Shown here in pieces: positions 24,394 through 32,015 of a stretch of 37,786 bases of DNA. Location: positions 1 to 37,786 of the forward strand of contig JAFPCP010000021.1 of assembly GCA_017423825.1 (NCBI GenBank). The letters run 5' to 3'. The first letter of the stretch is position 1; each line of letters starts with the position of its first letter. Below the pieces are notes generated by a model, which was not told the origin of the DNA, did no database searches, and saw only the letters and a program-made list of their open reading frames with translations. Both the position numbers and the translations under genes were made by a program. This DNA comes from Clostridia bacterium. GTDB taxonomy: Bacteria; Bacillota; Clostridia; Oscillospirales; Acutalibacteraceae.

Positions 24394-25212
24394 ATGGGTA
24401 TGATGACATCCATTGGTACCGCCGCTGCCGTGATAGGTGGGCTTTCTTTGCTGATTGGTTTGTTGCTGGGCCTCGCCGGGCGGCTGTTTGCCGTCCACGT
24501 GGACGAAAGGGAAGGGATGGTTCGCGAGATGTTGCCCGGGAGCAATTGTGGCGGTTGCGGCTATGCTGGTTGTGACAGCCTTGCAAAAGCCATTGTTAAC
24601 GGGGAAGCGCCTGTCGGCGCGTGCCCGGTGGGCGGCGGAGAGGTTGCCCACCGCGTAGCGGAGATTATGGGGGTTGAGGCGCAGGAGCAAGTGCGTCAGG
24701 TGGCGCACATCCATTGTGCCGGTACCTGCGATAAAGCAAAACGCGAATACGATTATTTTGGTGCGCCGGACTGCCGCCAAGCGGCGCAGGCGCCGGGGCA
24801 CGCCGGCAAGGCGTGTGCGTATGCCTGCTTTGGGTTGGGAACCTGCGTGGACGAATGCCCGGTGGGTGCGATTTCTTTGCGGGATGGTGTCGCCGTGGTG
24901 AATCCGGACGTGTGCATTAGTTGTGGCCGCTGTGTGGGCGTTTGCCCGCAGCGCATCATTTCCATGCGTCCGAAAACCAACCAGGCGGTGGTTTGTTGTT
25001 CCTCCACCGCTCCCGGAAAAGAGGTCAGAATCGTGTGCGCGGCCGGGTGCATTGCTTGCGGCATTTGCCAAAAAGTATGTCCCGCAGGCGCCATCCACGT
25101 AAAAGACAACCTTGCCCGGGTGGATTATGAGAAATGCATTGCGTGCGGGACGTGTGTAAAAAAATGTCCGGTGCAGGTTATTCATCGTGTGGAGAGCCAA
25201 GAAGAGGCTTGA
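24394..25212 (+). CDS. rnfB: Rnf complex subunit B (ferredoxin-accepting iron-sulfur protein)
   Basis: RnfB takes electrons from reduced ferredoxin. The 272-residue protein has an N-terminal membrane helix, then the RnfB-type cluster motif CGGCGYAGC starting at Cys52. Two pairs of ferredoxin-like [4Fe-4S] motifs follow: CFGLGTCVDEC with CISCGRCVGVC, and CIACGICQKVC with CIACGTCVKKC. That gives room for about five clusters. It closes the rnfCDGEAB operon. Two further extracytoplasmic genes of probably related function lie downstream after a 133-nt gap. Confidence 0.96.
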   Translation: MGMMTSIGTAAAVIGGLSLLIGLLLGLAGRLFAVHVDEREGMVREMLPGSNCGGCGYAGCDSLAKAIVNGEAPVGACPVGGGEVAHRVAEIMGVEAQEQVRQVAHIHCAGTCDKAKREYDYFGAPDCRQAAQAPGHAGKACAYACFGLGTCVDECPVGAISLRDGVAVVNPDVCISCGRCVGVCPQRIISMRPKTNQAVVCCSSTAPGKEVRIVCAAGCIACGICQKVCPAGAIHVKDNLARVDYEKCIACGTCVKKCPVQVIHRVESQEEA

Positions 25213-25345
25213 TTTGGTTGGACGGATGCTTAGCGATAGAGCACCCTCCCTTAAAAACCAGCATTTTCCTGTATAGACAGCACATCGCGGATGCATAGTA
25301 AAGGTGTGAGCAATTGGGTTGCTTGCCAGAATGGAGGAAAATGGA

Positions 25346-26320
25346 ATGAAAAGACTATGTGTATTTCTTTGCTGTGCCTTGCTGGTGTTATCCTTGGCGG
25401 GTTGCAGCAAGAAAGACGATACCCCGGCGGGGGATGCCGGTACGACCAAAGGGGATAGAAAAATCGGTTTGGGGCACGTGTCTTCCCTTACGATGGATGG
25501 CACAGACAAAACACGCGTAAAAACCACCGTGGCAGCGGTTGTGCTGGACAAGGATGGCCGCATTGCGTCCTGTGAATTGGACGAATTGGATTTTGTTGTG
25601 ACCTTGTCCGGCGGTGCGCCGCAGAGCGTATCCGACCTCACCACAAAAGGGGAGAAAGAGGATGCCTATATCCCGACAAAAGAGGATATCGGCTCCGACA
25701 AAGGCTTGACCACGCCGTGGCACGAGCAGGCAGATGCCTTTTGCGATTATGCAGAGGGGAAAACGGTGGGTGAATTGACCGGCCTGGCTACCACCGATGG
25801 CAAAAGCGCCGAAATCAAGGGATGCGATTTGGTGGTGACGGATTTCATTCAGGCGGTGAGTCGTGCGGCGTCGGGGGCGATGACGCACGCCATGGCGGCC
25901 GGCGACGATTTGGAACTGGCTATCACCGCGATTCCAGGGGATAGCGCCGCCAACGATAAGGTGCAATATACCATTGAAATGGCGGCGGTTGCGCTGAATG
26001 AAAAGGATGTCATTACAGGGTGTATGACCGACACCTTGGACGCCAAAATGACGATGGAAAACGGTGTATTCACCACGGTGTCCGGTCCGGTGGAAAGCAA
26101 GCGCGATGCGGGGGATGCCTATGGCATGAAAGAAGCGTCCGGCATCAAGCGGGAATGGTATGAACAAGCCGATGCGTTTGACACCTACGTGCGTGGCAAA
26201 ACCGCGGCGCAACTTGCCGACATGAAACTCGGCGCAGATGGGAAAACGGATGCGATTTCCGGCTGTACGATTACCATCACGTCGATGCTCAAAAACGTCA
26301 TAAAGGCGGCGCGAAAATAA
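25346..26320 (+). CDS. Rnf-adjacent lipoprotein made of two tandem repeats
   Basis: The 324-residue product has a lipoprotein signal (MKRLCVFLCCALLVLSLAGC). Two related modules of about 140 residues follow. Each has a TTVAAVVLD/TIEMAAVALN-like strand and a WHEQADAF.DY..GKT / WYEQADAFDTYVRGKT motif. Each ends with a GCDLVVTDFIQAVSRAA / GCTITITSMLKNVIKAA helix. I do not know a characterised member; the final GCTI segment is faintly like the SGAT region of FMN-binding domains but lacks the Thr acceptor pattern. ATG 25346 has GGAGG 8 nt upstream. Its position between rnfB and a second RnfG-like protein suggests a role in extracytoplasmic electron transfer or cofactor delivery, which is an inference from context. 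Confidence 0.8.
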   Translation: MKRLCVFLCCALLVLSLAGCSKKDDTPAGDAGTTKGDRKIGLGHVSSLTMDGTDKTRVKTTVAAVVLDKDGRIASCELDELDFVVTLSGGAPQSVSDLTTKGEKEDAYIPTKEDIGSDKGLTTPWHEQADAFCDYAEGKTVGELTGLATTDGKSAEIKGCDLVVTDFIQAVSRAASGAMTHAMAAGDDLELAITAIPGDSAANDKVQYTIEMAAVALNEKDVITGCMTDTLDAKMTMENGVFTTVSGPVESKRDAGDAYGMKEASGIKREWYEQADAFDTYVRGKTAAQLADMKLGADGKTDAISGCTITITSMLKNVIKAARK

Positions 26321-26344
26321 AATAAACAAGAAAGGGTGCTACCG

Positions 26345-26522
26345 ATGCACAAGCGGCGTTGTATACGTGTGGGCTGGTCGGTTGCACCTTTTTTTGGATA
26401 CCCGCCCGCACGCGGTCACATGTAGGGGTGTGTTGTCGGGCGCATTATTCACTCTGCCCATAGAGCGGGGATTGTCTTCGTTAGAACCGTTTTCGAAGGC
26501 GGAGACCTATGTAACGGATTAA
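26345..26522 (+). pseudogene. Possible broken small gene between two Rnf-associated genes
   Basis: ATG 26345 follows AAAGGGTG and runs 26 codons (MHKRRCIRVGWSVAPFFGY and on) to TAG 26423. After a run of seven T at 26389-26395, another frame reads FLDTRPHAVTCRGVLSGALF and ends ERGLSSLEPFSKAETYVTD at TAA 26520, directly before the next ribosome site. Joined through the T run, the two would make one small membrane-targeted protein. The coding signal is weak. Confidence 0.3.
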
Positions 26523-26535
26523 ACAGGAGGACGGC

Positions 26536-27093
26536 ATGAATAAGAAACCTAAACGCATTTCACGGGCTTGGTCGGTGTGTTTGTTGGCAATCATGGGGAT
26601 CGGGTTATGGCCGCTCAGCGGTTTGTGGTATACCGCCGTGCGGGCGCCGTATCTCATCCCGGATGCCGTTGCAGTGCAAACCGCCGGCGCACAGGCTTTG
26701 GCGGTTGACAAAGGGCAGTTGGCACGGTATGGCGTGGTGTCGGCCGCCGAGGCGTTGGATGCGGATGGGCACATCTCAGGGTATGTGCTCATCAGCGAAC
26801 AGCAGGGATATAAATCGGTGATTCGGGTGCAATCCACCTTCACGCCGGATGGCGCTCATCTGGCAGGCGTTCGGGTGTTGTCCCAAAATGAAACGGAATA
26901 TTTGGGCGACCGCATCGCCGCAGAGGGTTTTACGATGCCGTTTGCGGGGCGCACGCTTCCTGTGAAACTATGGGGTTCAGCGGCGCTGGGTTCGCCGGTG
27001 GACGGCTTGTCCGGTTCGACGATATCGGCGAGCGCGGTGGTCACAGCGGTGAACAACGCCCACGCTTTTTTGCGGGCATATTTGGCGGCGTAA
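26536..27093 (+). CDS. Second RnfG-like FMN-binding protein
   Basis: The 185-residue protein has an N-terminal membrane helix (about residues 12-30) and an extracytoplasmic FMN-binding domain. YVLISEQQGYKSVIRVQSTF and VRVLSQNETEYLGDRI resemble the GYKG and ETPGLG regions of RnfG. VDGLSGSTISASAV supplies the flavinylation site with Thr162 as the likely FMN acceptor (SGST in place of SGAT). AGGAGG lies 5 nt before ATG 26536. It differs from the RnfG encoded 4 kb upstream and could be a loading partner, a stand-in subunit or an independent extracellular electron carrier. Regulation with the Rnf operon is plausible because no terminator was seen between them. Confidence 0.85.
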   Translation: MNKKPKRISRAWSVCLLAIMGIGLWPLSGLWYTAVRAPYLIPDAVAVQTAGAQALAVDKGQLARYGVVSAAEALDADGHISGYVLISEQQGYKSVIRVQSTFTPDGAHLAGVRVLSQNETEYLGDRIAAEGFTMPFAGRTLPVKLWGSAALGSPVDGLSGSTISASAVVTAVNNAHAFLRAYLAA

Positions 27094-27131
27094 CGCCGCA
27101 GCACTTATGAGGTGAGCGCATGACAAAGAGA

Positions 27132-27171
27132 AACCCCGACGACCATGGGTGTGTAGTTGGTCGTCGGGGTT
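27132..27171. terminator. Terminator between convergent genes
   Basis: AACCCCGACGACCA (27132-27145) pairs with TGGTCGTCGGGGTT (27158-27171). It serves the flavoprotein gene and the convergent amidase gene. Only short T-rich stretches follow on either side. Confidence 0.8.
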
Positions 27172-27197
27172 GTTTGGGGAATGGGGATGCACCCGCA

Positions 27198-27704
27198 TCA
27201 CCAATTGCGAACGCCCAGTATGTGAATGTATCGTAGGCTGTGGCATACATATTCCACCAATGGCTTGTTGTGCGCATCGAAAGAATGCGCGGTGACACGC
27301 ACACCGTCGGTGGTGTCGGTTATCAGCAGCGAGTGATAATAGGTGCCGTCCTCGCGACAGAGTTGCACGATATCCCCTGGCCCGATGGGTGCGGGCGGCG
27401 CATCGTGCACGGTGAACGGCCCCATCGATAAGCCATACGGTCCCACCGAACTGTTTGTTGTGAGAAAACGGTGCAGATACACCACACTGCTCCAAGAGGC
27501 GGTGCGTTGTCCGGCGGAGATATAATACCAGCCATACACCGGAGAATAGTTCATGATGCTGCTGCCCGCGTATAGACATTGGGACACAAAGCTGCTGCAA
27601 TCGCCGCCGTATTCCGAAAAATCAAAATAGCGCGGGTTACGCGCAAGTGCCCATTGGTGAGCGTAGTTGACCGCAGCTTGGCGGTTGTAGGGGATGAGTT
27701 GCAT
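27198..27704 (-). CDS. Amidase_6 (NlpC/P60-like) domain protein
   Basis: The 168-residue protein matches the putative amidase domain pattern. It opens with YNRQAAVNYAHQWALARNPRY, followed by GGDCSSFVSQCLYAG with the likely catalytic Cys36. GDIVQL, then HSLLITD provides the catalytic His, and the protein ends YVCHSLRYIHILGVRNW. Such domains belong to the papain-like peptidase/amidase superfamily and often act on cell-wall peptides. No signal peptide is present in the called form, so it may act in the cytoplasm or be exported another way. In sporulating relatives similar small proteins are linked to spores. ATG 27704 has GGAGGG 8 nt upstream; the longer frame to 27758 starts without a site. Confidence 0.85.
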   Translation of the reverse strand: MQLIPYNRQAAVNYAHQWALARNPRYFDFSEYGGDCSSFVSQCLYAGSSIMNYSPVYGWYYISAGQRTASWSSVVYLHRFLTTNSSVGPYGLSMGPFTVHDAPPAPIGPGDIVQLCREDGTYYHSLLITDTTDGVRVTAHSFDAHNKPLVEYVCHSLRYIHILGVRNW

Positions 27705-27767
27705 AATAAAATCCCTCCTCGCGGCATTTTTATGTTTTTGCGGCGGCAAAAATGCCATAGGAAAGGC

Positions 27768-27796
27768 TTGAAAAACCGCCCGCGGCGTGATATACT
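27768..27796 (+). promoter_or_regulatory. SigA-like promoter of serS
   Basis: TTGAAA (27768-27773), a 17-bp spacer and TATACT (27791-27796). The leader is only about 45 nt and contains a small hairpin GGGCGGT/ACCGCCC (27812-27828), too short for a T-box. Confidence 0.85.
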
Positions 27797-27850
27797 AACA
27801 AAATATAGAGGGGGCGGTTGGACCGCCCAAAGAACAGGAGGACGATACCT

Positions 27851-29146
27851 ATGCTGGATATGCGTTTTGTGCGGGAAAATCCGGAATTGGTAAAAGAGAA
27901 CATTCGTAAAAAATTCAAAGATGCAAAACTACCGCTGGTAGATGAGGTGATAGCGCTCGATACGCGCAAACGGGAGGTCAACACCCGTGCAAACGAGTTG
28001 CGCGCAAACCGCAATAAGGTGAGCAAAGAAATCGGTGCGCTGATGGCCCAAGGCAAACGCGACGAGGCGGAAGAGAAGAAAAAACTGGTTTCACAGCAGG
28101 CGCAAGAACTGGCCGATTTGGAAGCGGAAGAAACCGTGCTGGCCAAAAAGGTCAATGAAATCATGATGAAAATTCCGAACATCATTGACGCCTCCGTTCC
28201 GCTGGGCAAAAACGACGAGGAGAACGTAGAAGTACAGCAATACGGCGAAAAAACCGTGCCGACTTTTGAGATTCCGTATCATACGGATATCATGGCGGCG
28301 TTTGCCGGCATTGACAAGGCGGCAGCCGGTCGTGTGGCCGGTGAGGGCTTTTATTATCTCATGGGGGACATCGCCCGCCTGCACAGCGCCGTGCTGGCAT
28401 ATGCCCGCGATTTTATGATCGATAAAGGTTTTACGTATTGCATCCCGCCCTTTATGATTCGCTCGAACGTGGTGACCGGCGTTATGAGCTTTGAGGAAAT
28501 GGACGCCATGATGTACAAAATCGAAGGCGAAGATTTGTATCTCATCGGCACGAGCGAACATTCCATGATAGGCAAGTTTATCGACACCATCATCCCCGAA
28601 GAACAGCTGCCCCTCACGCTCACCAGTTATTCCCCCTGTTTCCGCAAGGAAAAGGGCGCGCACGGCATTGAGGAGCGCGGCATTTACCGCATCCACCAGT
28701 TCGAGAAGCAGGAAATGATTGTCATCTGCAAACCCGAAGAGAGCATGGATTGGTTCCATAAGATGTGGAGTTACAGCGTGGAATTGTTCCGTTCGCTGGA
28801 TATTCCGGTGCGTACGCTGGAATGTTGCTCCGGTGACCTGGCGGATTTGAAGGTGAAATCCTACGACGTTGAAGCGTGGTCGCCCAAACAGCAGAAATAT
28901 TTTGAGGTGTGCTCCTGCTCCAATTTGGGTGATGCGCAGGCGCGTCGTTTGGGAATCCGCGTTAAAGGCGCCGACGGGCAGAAATATCTGGCGCATACCC
29001 TCAACAATACGGTGGTGGCGCCGCCGCGTATGCTGATTGCGTTGTTGGAGAACAATTTGCAGTTTGCCGATGGCAAATACAGCCTGCGTATACCGGAAGC
29101 CTTGCAACCGTATATGGGTGGCAAAACCTTGATTGAACAAGCGTGA
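27851..29146 (+). CDS. serS: Seryl-tRNA synthetase
   Basis: The 431-residue class II synthetase charges tRNA-Ser. The N-terminal part (about 1-110) is the long antiparallel coiled coil that grips the tRNA variable arm (KEIGALMAQGKRDEAEEKKKLV and following). The catalytic core shows LIGTSEHSMIG, motif 2 as CFRKEKGAHGIEERGIYRIH, and motif 3 around NNTVVAPPRMLIALLENN. Motif 2 differs from the FRxEAG form most common in bacteria, suggesting one of the divergent bacterial SerRS lineages. ATG 27851 has AGGAGG about 9 nt upstream. Single-gene unit with its own promoter and terminator. Confidence 0.95.
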   Translation: MLDMRFVRENPELVKENIRKKFKDAKLPLVDEVIALDTRKREVNTRANELRANRNKVSKEIGALMAQGKRDEAEEKKKLVSQQAQELADLEAEETVLAKKVNEIMMKIPNIIDASVPLGKNDEENVEVQQYGEKTVPTFEIPYHTDIMAAFAGIDKAAAGRVAGEGFYYLMGDIARLHSAVLAYARDFMIDKGFTYCIPPFMIRSNVVTGVMSFEEMDAMMYKIEGEDLYLIGTSEHSMIGKFIDTIIPEEQLPLTLTSYSPCFRKEKGAHGIEERGIYRIHQFEKQEMIVICKPEESMDWFHKMWSYSVELFRSLDIPVRTLECCSGDLADLKVKSYDVEAWSPKQQKYFEVCSCSNLGDAQARRLGIRVKGADGQKYLAHTLNNTVVAPPRMLIALLENNLQFADGKYSLRIPEALQPYMGGKTLIEQA

Positions 29147-29201
29147 TCCAAGGGTTGTGGGCACGTATGATAGCGCGTGGGTACAAACACCATAGAAAAA
29201 G

Positions 29202-29232
29202 GGTGACTCTGTGAAAGGAGTCACCTTTTTTT
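29202..29232 (+). terminator. Terminator of serS
   Basis: GGTGACTC (29202-29209) pairs with GAGTCACC (29218-29225), followed by TTTTTTT. Confidence 0.93.
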
Positions 29233-29272
29233 ATTGCGCAGAGATGTGGTGAAAACTTTTTACAAAAACCCC

Positions 29273-29301
29273 TTGACACCTTGCTTGAAAAGTGATATCA
29301 T
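29273..29301 (+). promoter_or_regulatory. Promoter of the SPFH/ribbon-helix-helix operon
   Basis: TTGACA (29273-29278), a 17-bp spacer and TATCAT (29296-29301). The -10 box lies inside the paired operator at 29293-29311. Confidence 0.88.
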
Positions 29302-29311
29302 TTTGATATCA
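29293..29311. promoter_or_regulatory. Paired TGATATCA operator
   Basis: Two identical 8-bp palindromes TGATATCA lie at 29293-29300 and 29304-29311. Their centres are 11 bp apart, about one helical turn, and they overlap the -10 box and start site. That geometry fits two ribbon-helix-helix dimers side by side. The second gene of the operon encodes such a protein, so autorepression is likely. Confidence 0.75.
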
Positions 29312-29338
29312 TAAAGAATGTTTGGAGGGTTTGCTTTT

Positions 29339-30355
29339 ATGAAAGAGGTTATATTGTCGGGTAAAAAGAACGGGTTGGCTGTTCTGCTGTGCACGGTTGT
29401 GTTATATCTGCTGGGTATTGCCGCTTGTATCGTGGGTGGCATTTGGTTGGAACAGGGACGCTCGGCGGCGCTGCTGATTATCGGCAGCGTGTATGTGTGC
29501 GTGGGCTGGCTTCCGCTGCCGGGGCTGAAAGTGTTGCAACCCCAAGAGGCGTTGGTGCTGACCTTGTTTGGCAAGTATGTCGGCACGCTGAAAGGGGAGG
29601 GGTTCTATTTTGTCAACCCCTTCTGCGTCGGGGTTAACCCGGCTGCCAAGACGAAACTCAATCAGAGTGGCGATGTGAAATCCGTCACCCATATGTTGGC
29701 GACGGATGGCACAAAGGATCTTTCCTCTGTGGAGCTGGTGAACAAAAAACTGTCTTTGAAGATGATGACTCTCAACAACAACCGGCAAAAAATCAACGAT
29801 TGCTTGGGCAATCCGGTGGAAATTGGCATCGCGGTGATATGGCGTATTGTGGACACAGCCAAAGCGGTGTTTGACGTGGACAATTATAAGGAATATCTGT
29901 CTTTGCAGTGTGATACGGCGTTGCGGAACATCGTGCGTTTGTATCCTTATGACGTATCCCCGAACGTAGACACCACCGGTGACGGACAGGCGGATGACGG
30001 CAGTTTGCGTGGTTCGAGCGAAGTGGTCGCCGCGCGCATTCGGGATGAGATTCAACAGCGTGTGGCACAGGCGGGCATTGAGATTGTGGATGCACGCATC
30101 ACCAATTTGGCGTATGCGACCGAAATCGCGGCGGTTATGTTGCAGCGGCAACAGGCCTCGGCGATTGTGGACGCGCGTAAGATGATTGTGGATGGCGCTG
30201 TCGGCATGGTAGAGATGGCCTTGGAGCGTTTGAATGAGAATCAGTCGGTGGTGCTGGACGAAGAGCGCAAAGCCGCGATGGTTTCGAATTTGTTAGTGGT
30301 GCTGTGCGGCAATCACGATGCGCATCCGGTCGTCAACACCGGTAGCCTGTATTGA
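29339..30355 (+). CDS. SPFH (band 7) domain membrane protein
   Basis: The 338-residue protein has two N-terminal transmembrane helices (about residues 12-37 and 44-62). An SPFH/band 7 domain follows: [24 protein letters not shown], then a [32 protein letters not shown]-like core and [23 protein letters not shown] proteins form large ring or cage assemblies around membrane proteases or microdomains. The usual long coiled-coil tail is short here. ATG 29339 has GGAGGG 9 nt upstream; an upstream in-frame ATG at 29318 lacks one. The stop codon is 4 nt before a small ribbon-helix-helix gene. The two share a promoter overlapped by TGATATCA palindromes. Confidence 0.9.
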   Translation: MKEVILSGKKNGLAVLLCTVVLYLLGIAACIVGGIWLEQGRSAALLIIGSVYVCVGWLPLPGLKVLQPQEALVLTLFGKYVGTLKGEGFYFVNPFCVGVNPAAKTKLNQSGDVKSVTHMLATDGTKDLSSVELVNKKLSLKMMTLNNNRQKINDCLGNPVEIGIAVIWRIVDTAKAVFDVDNYKEYLSLQCDTALRNIVRLYPYDVSPNVDTTGDGQADDGSLRGSSEVVAARIRDEIQQRVAQAGIEIVDARITNLAYATEIAAVMLQRQQASAIVDARKMIVDGAVGMVEMALERLNENQSVVLDEERKAAMVSNLLVVLCGNHDAHPVVNTGSLY

Positions 30356-30359
30356 TGCT

Positions 30360-30578
30360 ATGAACGATACACAGAAAAAGCAGGTGCCGCTGCGTCTATC
30401 TCCGGCGTTATACCAGGCGATTGCCGCATGGGCAGAGGATGATTTCCGGTCCATCAACGGACAGATTGAATATCTGCTCACCGCCTGTGTGCGCCAGCGC
30501 AAAAAGAACGGGGCTTACGTGCCACCCTTGCCGGAAGAGCCGTTTGAGGTAGATCTATCCGAGGCATCTGAAAAATAA
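30360..30578 (+). CDS. Arc-like ribbon-helix-helix DNA-binding protein
   Basis: The 72-residue protein has the fold of Arc/CopG-type repressors. [22 protein letters not shown] supplies the DNA-contacting beta strand (QVPLRL) and first helix. [21 protein letters not shown] supplies the conserved S-x-N-x-x-I turn and second helix. The last 20 residues are acidic and Pro-rich. It starts 4 nt after the SPFH stop codon, so the pair is coupled. It is the natural candidate to bind the two TGATATCA sites at the operon promoter. Although the layout resembles a toxin-antitoxin pair, the partner is an SPFH protein and no toxin is evident. Confidence 0.88.
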   Translation: MNDTQKKQVPLRLSPALYQAIAAWAEDDFRSINGQIEYLLTACVRQRKKNGAYVPPLPEEPFEVDLSEASEK

Positions 30579-30590
30579 AAGGACAGAAAA

Positions 30591-30630
30591 CGCCCCGATA
30601 CGGCATACGCTGTATCGGGGCGTTGTTTTG
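30591..30630. terminator. Bidirectional terminator
   Basis: CGCCCCGATACGG and its complement (30591-30622) form a strong stem, with AAAA before and TTGTTTT after. It ends the SPFH operon and the convergent DUF2752 gene. Confidence 0.9.
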
Positions 30631-30635
30631 CGGTT

Positions 30636-31019
30636 TTATATGCGCAGAGAGTATATAAGCGCGGAAAGCAACAGGGCAGCTCCCCATAACCACCGATTCC
30701 ACGAGCGACGCGCGAAAGGAGTGGCATCGCAGGCGATCAGGAAAAGATACAGCGGAAGCACAAAGACCAGCGGGTTATAGGAAAAGGCTACACGGAAATT
30801 CCCTTGCAAGAGGTGGCATAAAGCGCGCGTCATGCCACAGCCGGGGCAGGGGATGCCGGTGAGAGATAGGAACGGGCACCGATATGGTTGCACCAGCATG
30901 AGCAGAAGCACGCCGCCGCCCACAAAAGCGCCCGCGGTAAGTATGCCGCGGCGCGCAACCCCGGCATGCTTACGAAAGAAAGACCTGCCGTCGATCGGCG
31001 GCAGGTCTTTTCGGTTCAT
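30636..31019 (-). CDS. DUF2752 family membrane protein
   Basis: The 127-residue protein has about three hydrophobic helices and the family hallmark CPFLSLTGIPCPGCGMTRALCHLL, with its closely spaced Cys pairs. The function of DUF2752 is unknown; the cysteines could bind metal or lipid-phase ligands. Its ATG overlaps the TGA of the TM2 gene (ATGA), so the two are coupled. A 12-bp-stem hairpin with T-rich flanks lies in its first 14 codons (30979-31011), where it might attenuate expression. Confidence 0.85.
   Translation of the reverse strand: MNRKDLPPIDGRSFFRKHAGVARRGILTAGAFVGGGVLLLMLVQPYRCPFLSLTGIPCPGCGMTRALCHLLQGNFRVAFSYNPLVFVLPLYLFLIACDATPFARRSWNRWLWGAALLLSALIYSLRI
30979..31011 (-). terminator. 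Terminator-like hairpin inside the start of the DUF2752 gene
   Basis: On the minus strand AAAGACCTGCCG and CGGCAGGTCTTT form a strong stem around a short loop, followed by CTTT. It codes for RKDLPPIDGRSFF, so either the overlap is accidental or it limits read-through from the upstream TM2 gene. Confidence 0.5.
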
Positions 31020-31414
31020 TCTTGTAACGGGACGCCGTTCGCGTCCGTGTTTATGTTGCCGCAGAGGATTAAAATCCCCTCAATAAATCCCCACAAACCG
31101 GCGGCGCCACAGGTCAGTGTGGTGAGCACGATTTGCAGTATGCCCCGGCCGGTATTCCCCAGATAGAAATTGTGTATACCCCAGGCGCCCAGGAAAATGC
31201 CTAACAAACCGGCGGCCATTTTGGATTTTTGTGCGCCTCCGGCATAGGCGGGTGGCGTCAGCGCAACACCGCAACTGGTGCAGAAAGCTCCGCCGGGTTG
31301 CGTTTGCACGCCGCAGTGGGGGCAAAAATTGGAGCCCTGCCCATTGGCGACACCACATTTGACGCAGATGGCGGCAATATCTTCGATTTGATTGCCACAA
31401 TGTCTACAATACAT
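31016..31414 (-). CDS. Zinc-ribbon TM2-domain protein
   Basis: The 132-residue protein begins with two or three zinc-ribbon knuckles: CRHCG with CVKCG, and CPHCG with CTSCG. After a linker comes a TM2 domain: KMAAGLLGIFLGAWGIHNFYLGNTGRGILQ, then LTTLTCGAAGLWGFIEGI. TM2 domains have two membrane helices joined by a tight turn; their function is unknown. GAGGA precedes ATG 31414. It is upstream of, and coupled to, the DUF2752 gene, a pairing often seen in Firmicutes. Confidence 0.9.
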   Translation of the reverse strand: MYCRHCGNQIEDIAAICVKCGVANGQGSNFCPHCGVQTQPGGAFCTSCGVALTPPAYAGGAQKSKMAAGLLGIFLGAWGIHNFYLGNTGRGILQIVLTTLTCGAAGLWGFIEGILILCGNINTDANGVPLQE

Positions 31415-31448
31415 ATGCAGTCCTCGCTTTATTATAAAATGGAGTGGT

Positions 31449-31817
31449 TTATTGATGTTCTCTCTGCTGACGAATCATATCCTTGAGCGTTTTTTGGCGT
31501 TGTTCTTCGGTGAGTTTACGAAAAACCACCAGCAGTTGCTGTTCTTGTGCGTCAAGCTGCAACACCGGTTGGTTGTCTTGCAAGACGGCTTCGTGCGGGA
31601 CGTCATCCCGACCGAGCAGATAGTCCACCGTCACGGAAAACAAGGCCGCTAATCGCAACAGTCCGGCTTGGTCCGGTGCGGCATCATCGTTTTCGTATTT
31701 CGTATAGGTGGTGCGATGGATCTGCATGTATTCGGCGACGTTTTCCTGCTTTAGTCCGGCGTTTTTACGCAATTGGCGCAGGCGTTGAGCAAAAAGCGAA
31801 TATCTGGTTTTGTCCAT
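31449..31817 (-). CDS. Xre-family helix-turn-helix regulator
   Basis: The 122-residue protein has an N-terminal Xre/Cro-type domain: LRQLRKNAGLKQENVAEYMQIHRTTYTKYENDDAAPD, then LLRLAALFSVTVDYLLG, with the standard recognition helix. The C-terminal 45 residues are helical and Gln-rich, without an evident sensor domain. GGAGGTGA lies 7 nt before ATG 31817. It is transcribed away from the AI-2E family gene, from a promoter at 31844-31872. Targets are unknown; autoregulation or control of the divergent permease is possible. Confidence 0.9.
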   Translation of the reverse strand: MDKTRYSLFAQRLRQLRKNAGLKQENVAEYMQIHRTTYTKYENDDAAPDQAGLLRLAALFSVTVDYLLGRDDVPHEAVLQDNQPVLQLDAQEQQLLVVFRKLTEEQRQKTLKDMIRQQREHQ

Positions 31818-31843
31818 CGTATCACCTCCCTTTGTACTATTTA

Positions 31844-31872
31844 ATCATAGCACGCTTATACCCAAATCACAA
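31844..31872 (-). promoter_or_regulatory. SigA-like promoter of the Xre regulator
   Basis: On the minus strand TTGTGA (31867-31872), a 17-bp spacer and a TATGAT -10 box (31844-31849). Confidence 0.8.
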
Positions 31873-31941
31873 GAAAAAGCAGCCTTAAAAAATGTGAAAA
31901 ATAAGAACATTTAGCAGATGGATAGCCGAAAAAAATACGCC

Positions 31942-31970
31942 TTGTATTTCGGGATTTTGTTTGGTATACT
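31942..31970 (+). promoter_or_regulatory. SigA-like promoter of the AI-2E family permease
   Basis: TTGTAT (31942-31947), a 17-bp spacer and TATACT (31965-31970). The start codon lies about 40 nt downstream. Confidence 0.8.
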
Positions 31971-32015
31971 ATGGTTAACAGAAGTTATAGTATCTATGCA
32001 GAAAGGGCGCCGTAT

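Noticed and set aside
27797-27850. T-box riboswitch before serS
   Set aside because: Promoter and start codon are only about 50 nt apart, too short for a T-box; only a small hairpin is present.
29273-30578. Toxin-antitoxin module
   Set aside because: The ribbon-helix-helix protein resembles antitoxins, but its partner is a two-helix SPFH protein and no toxin fold is visible.
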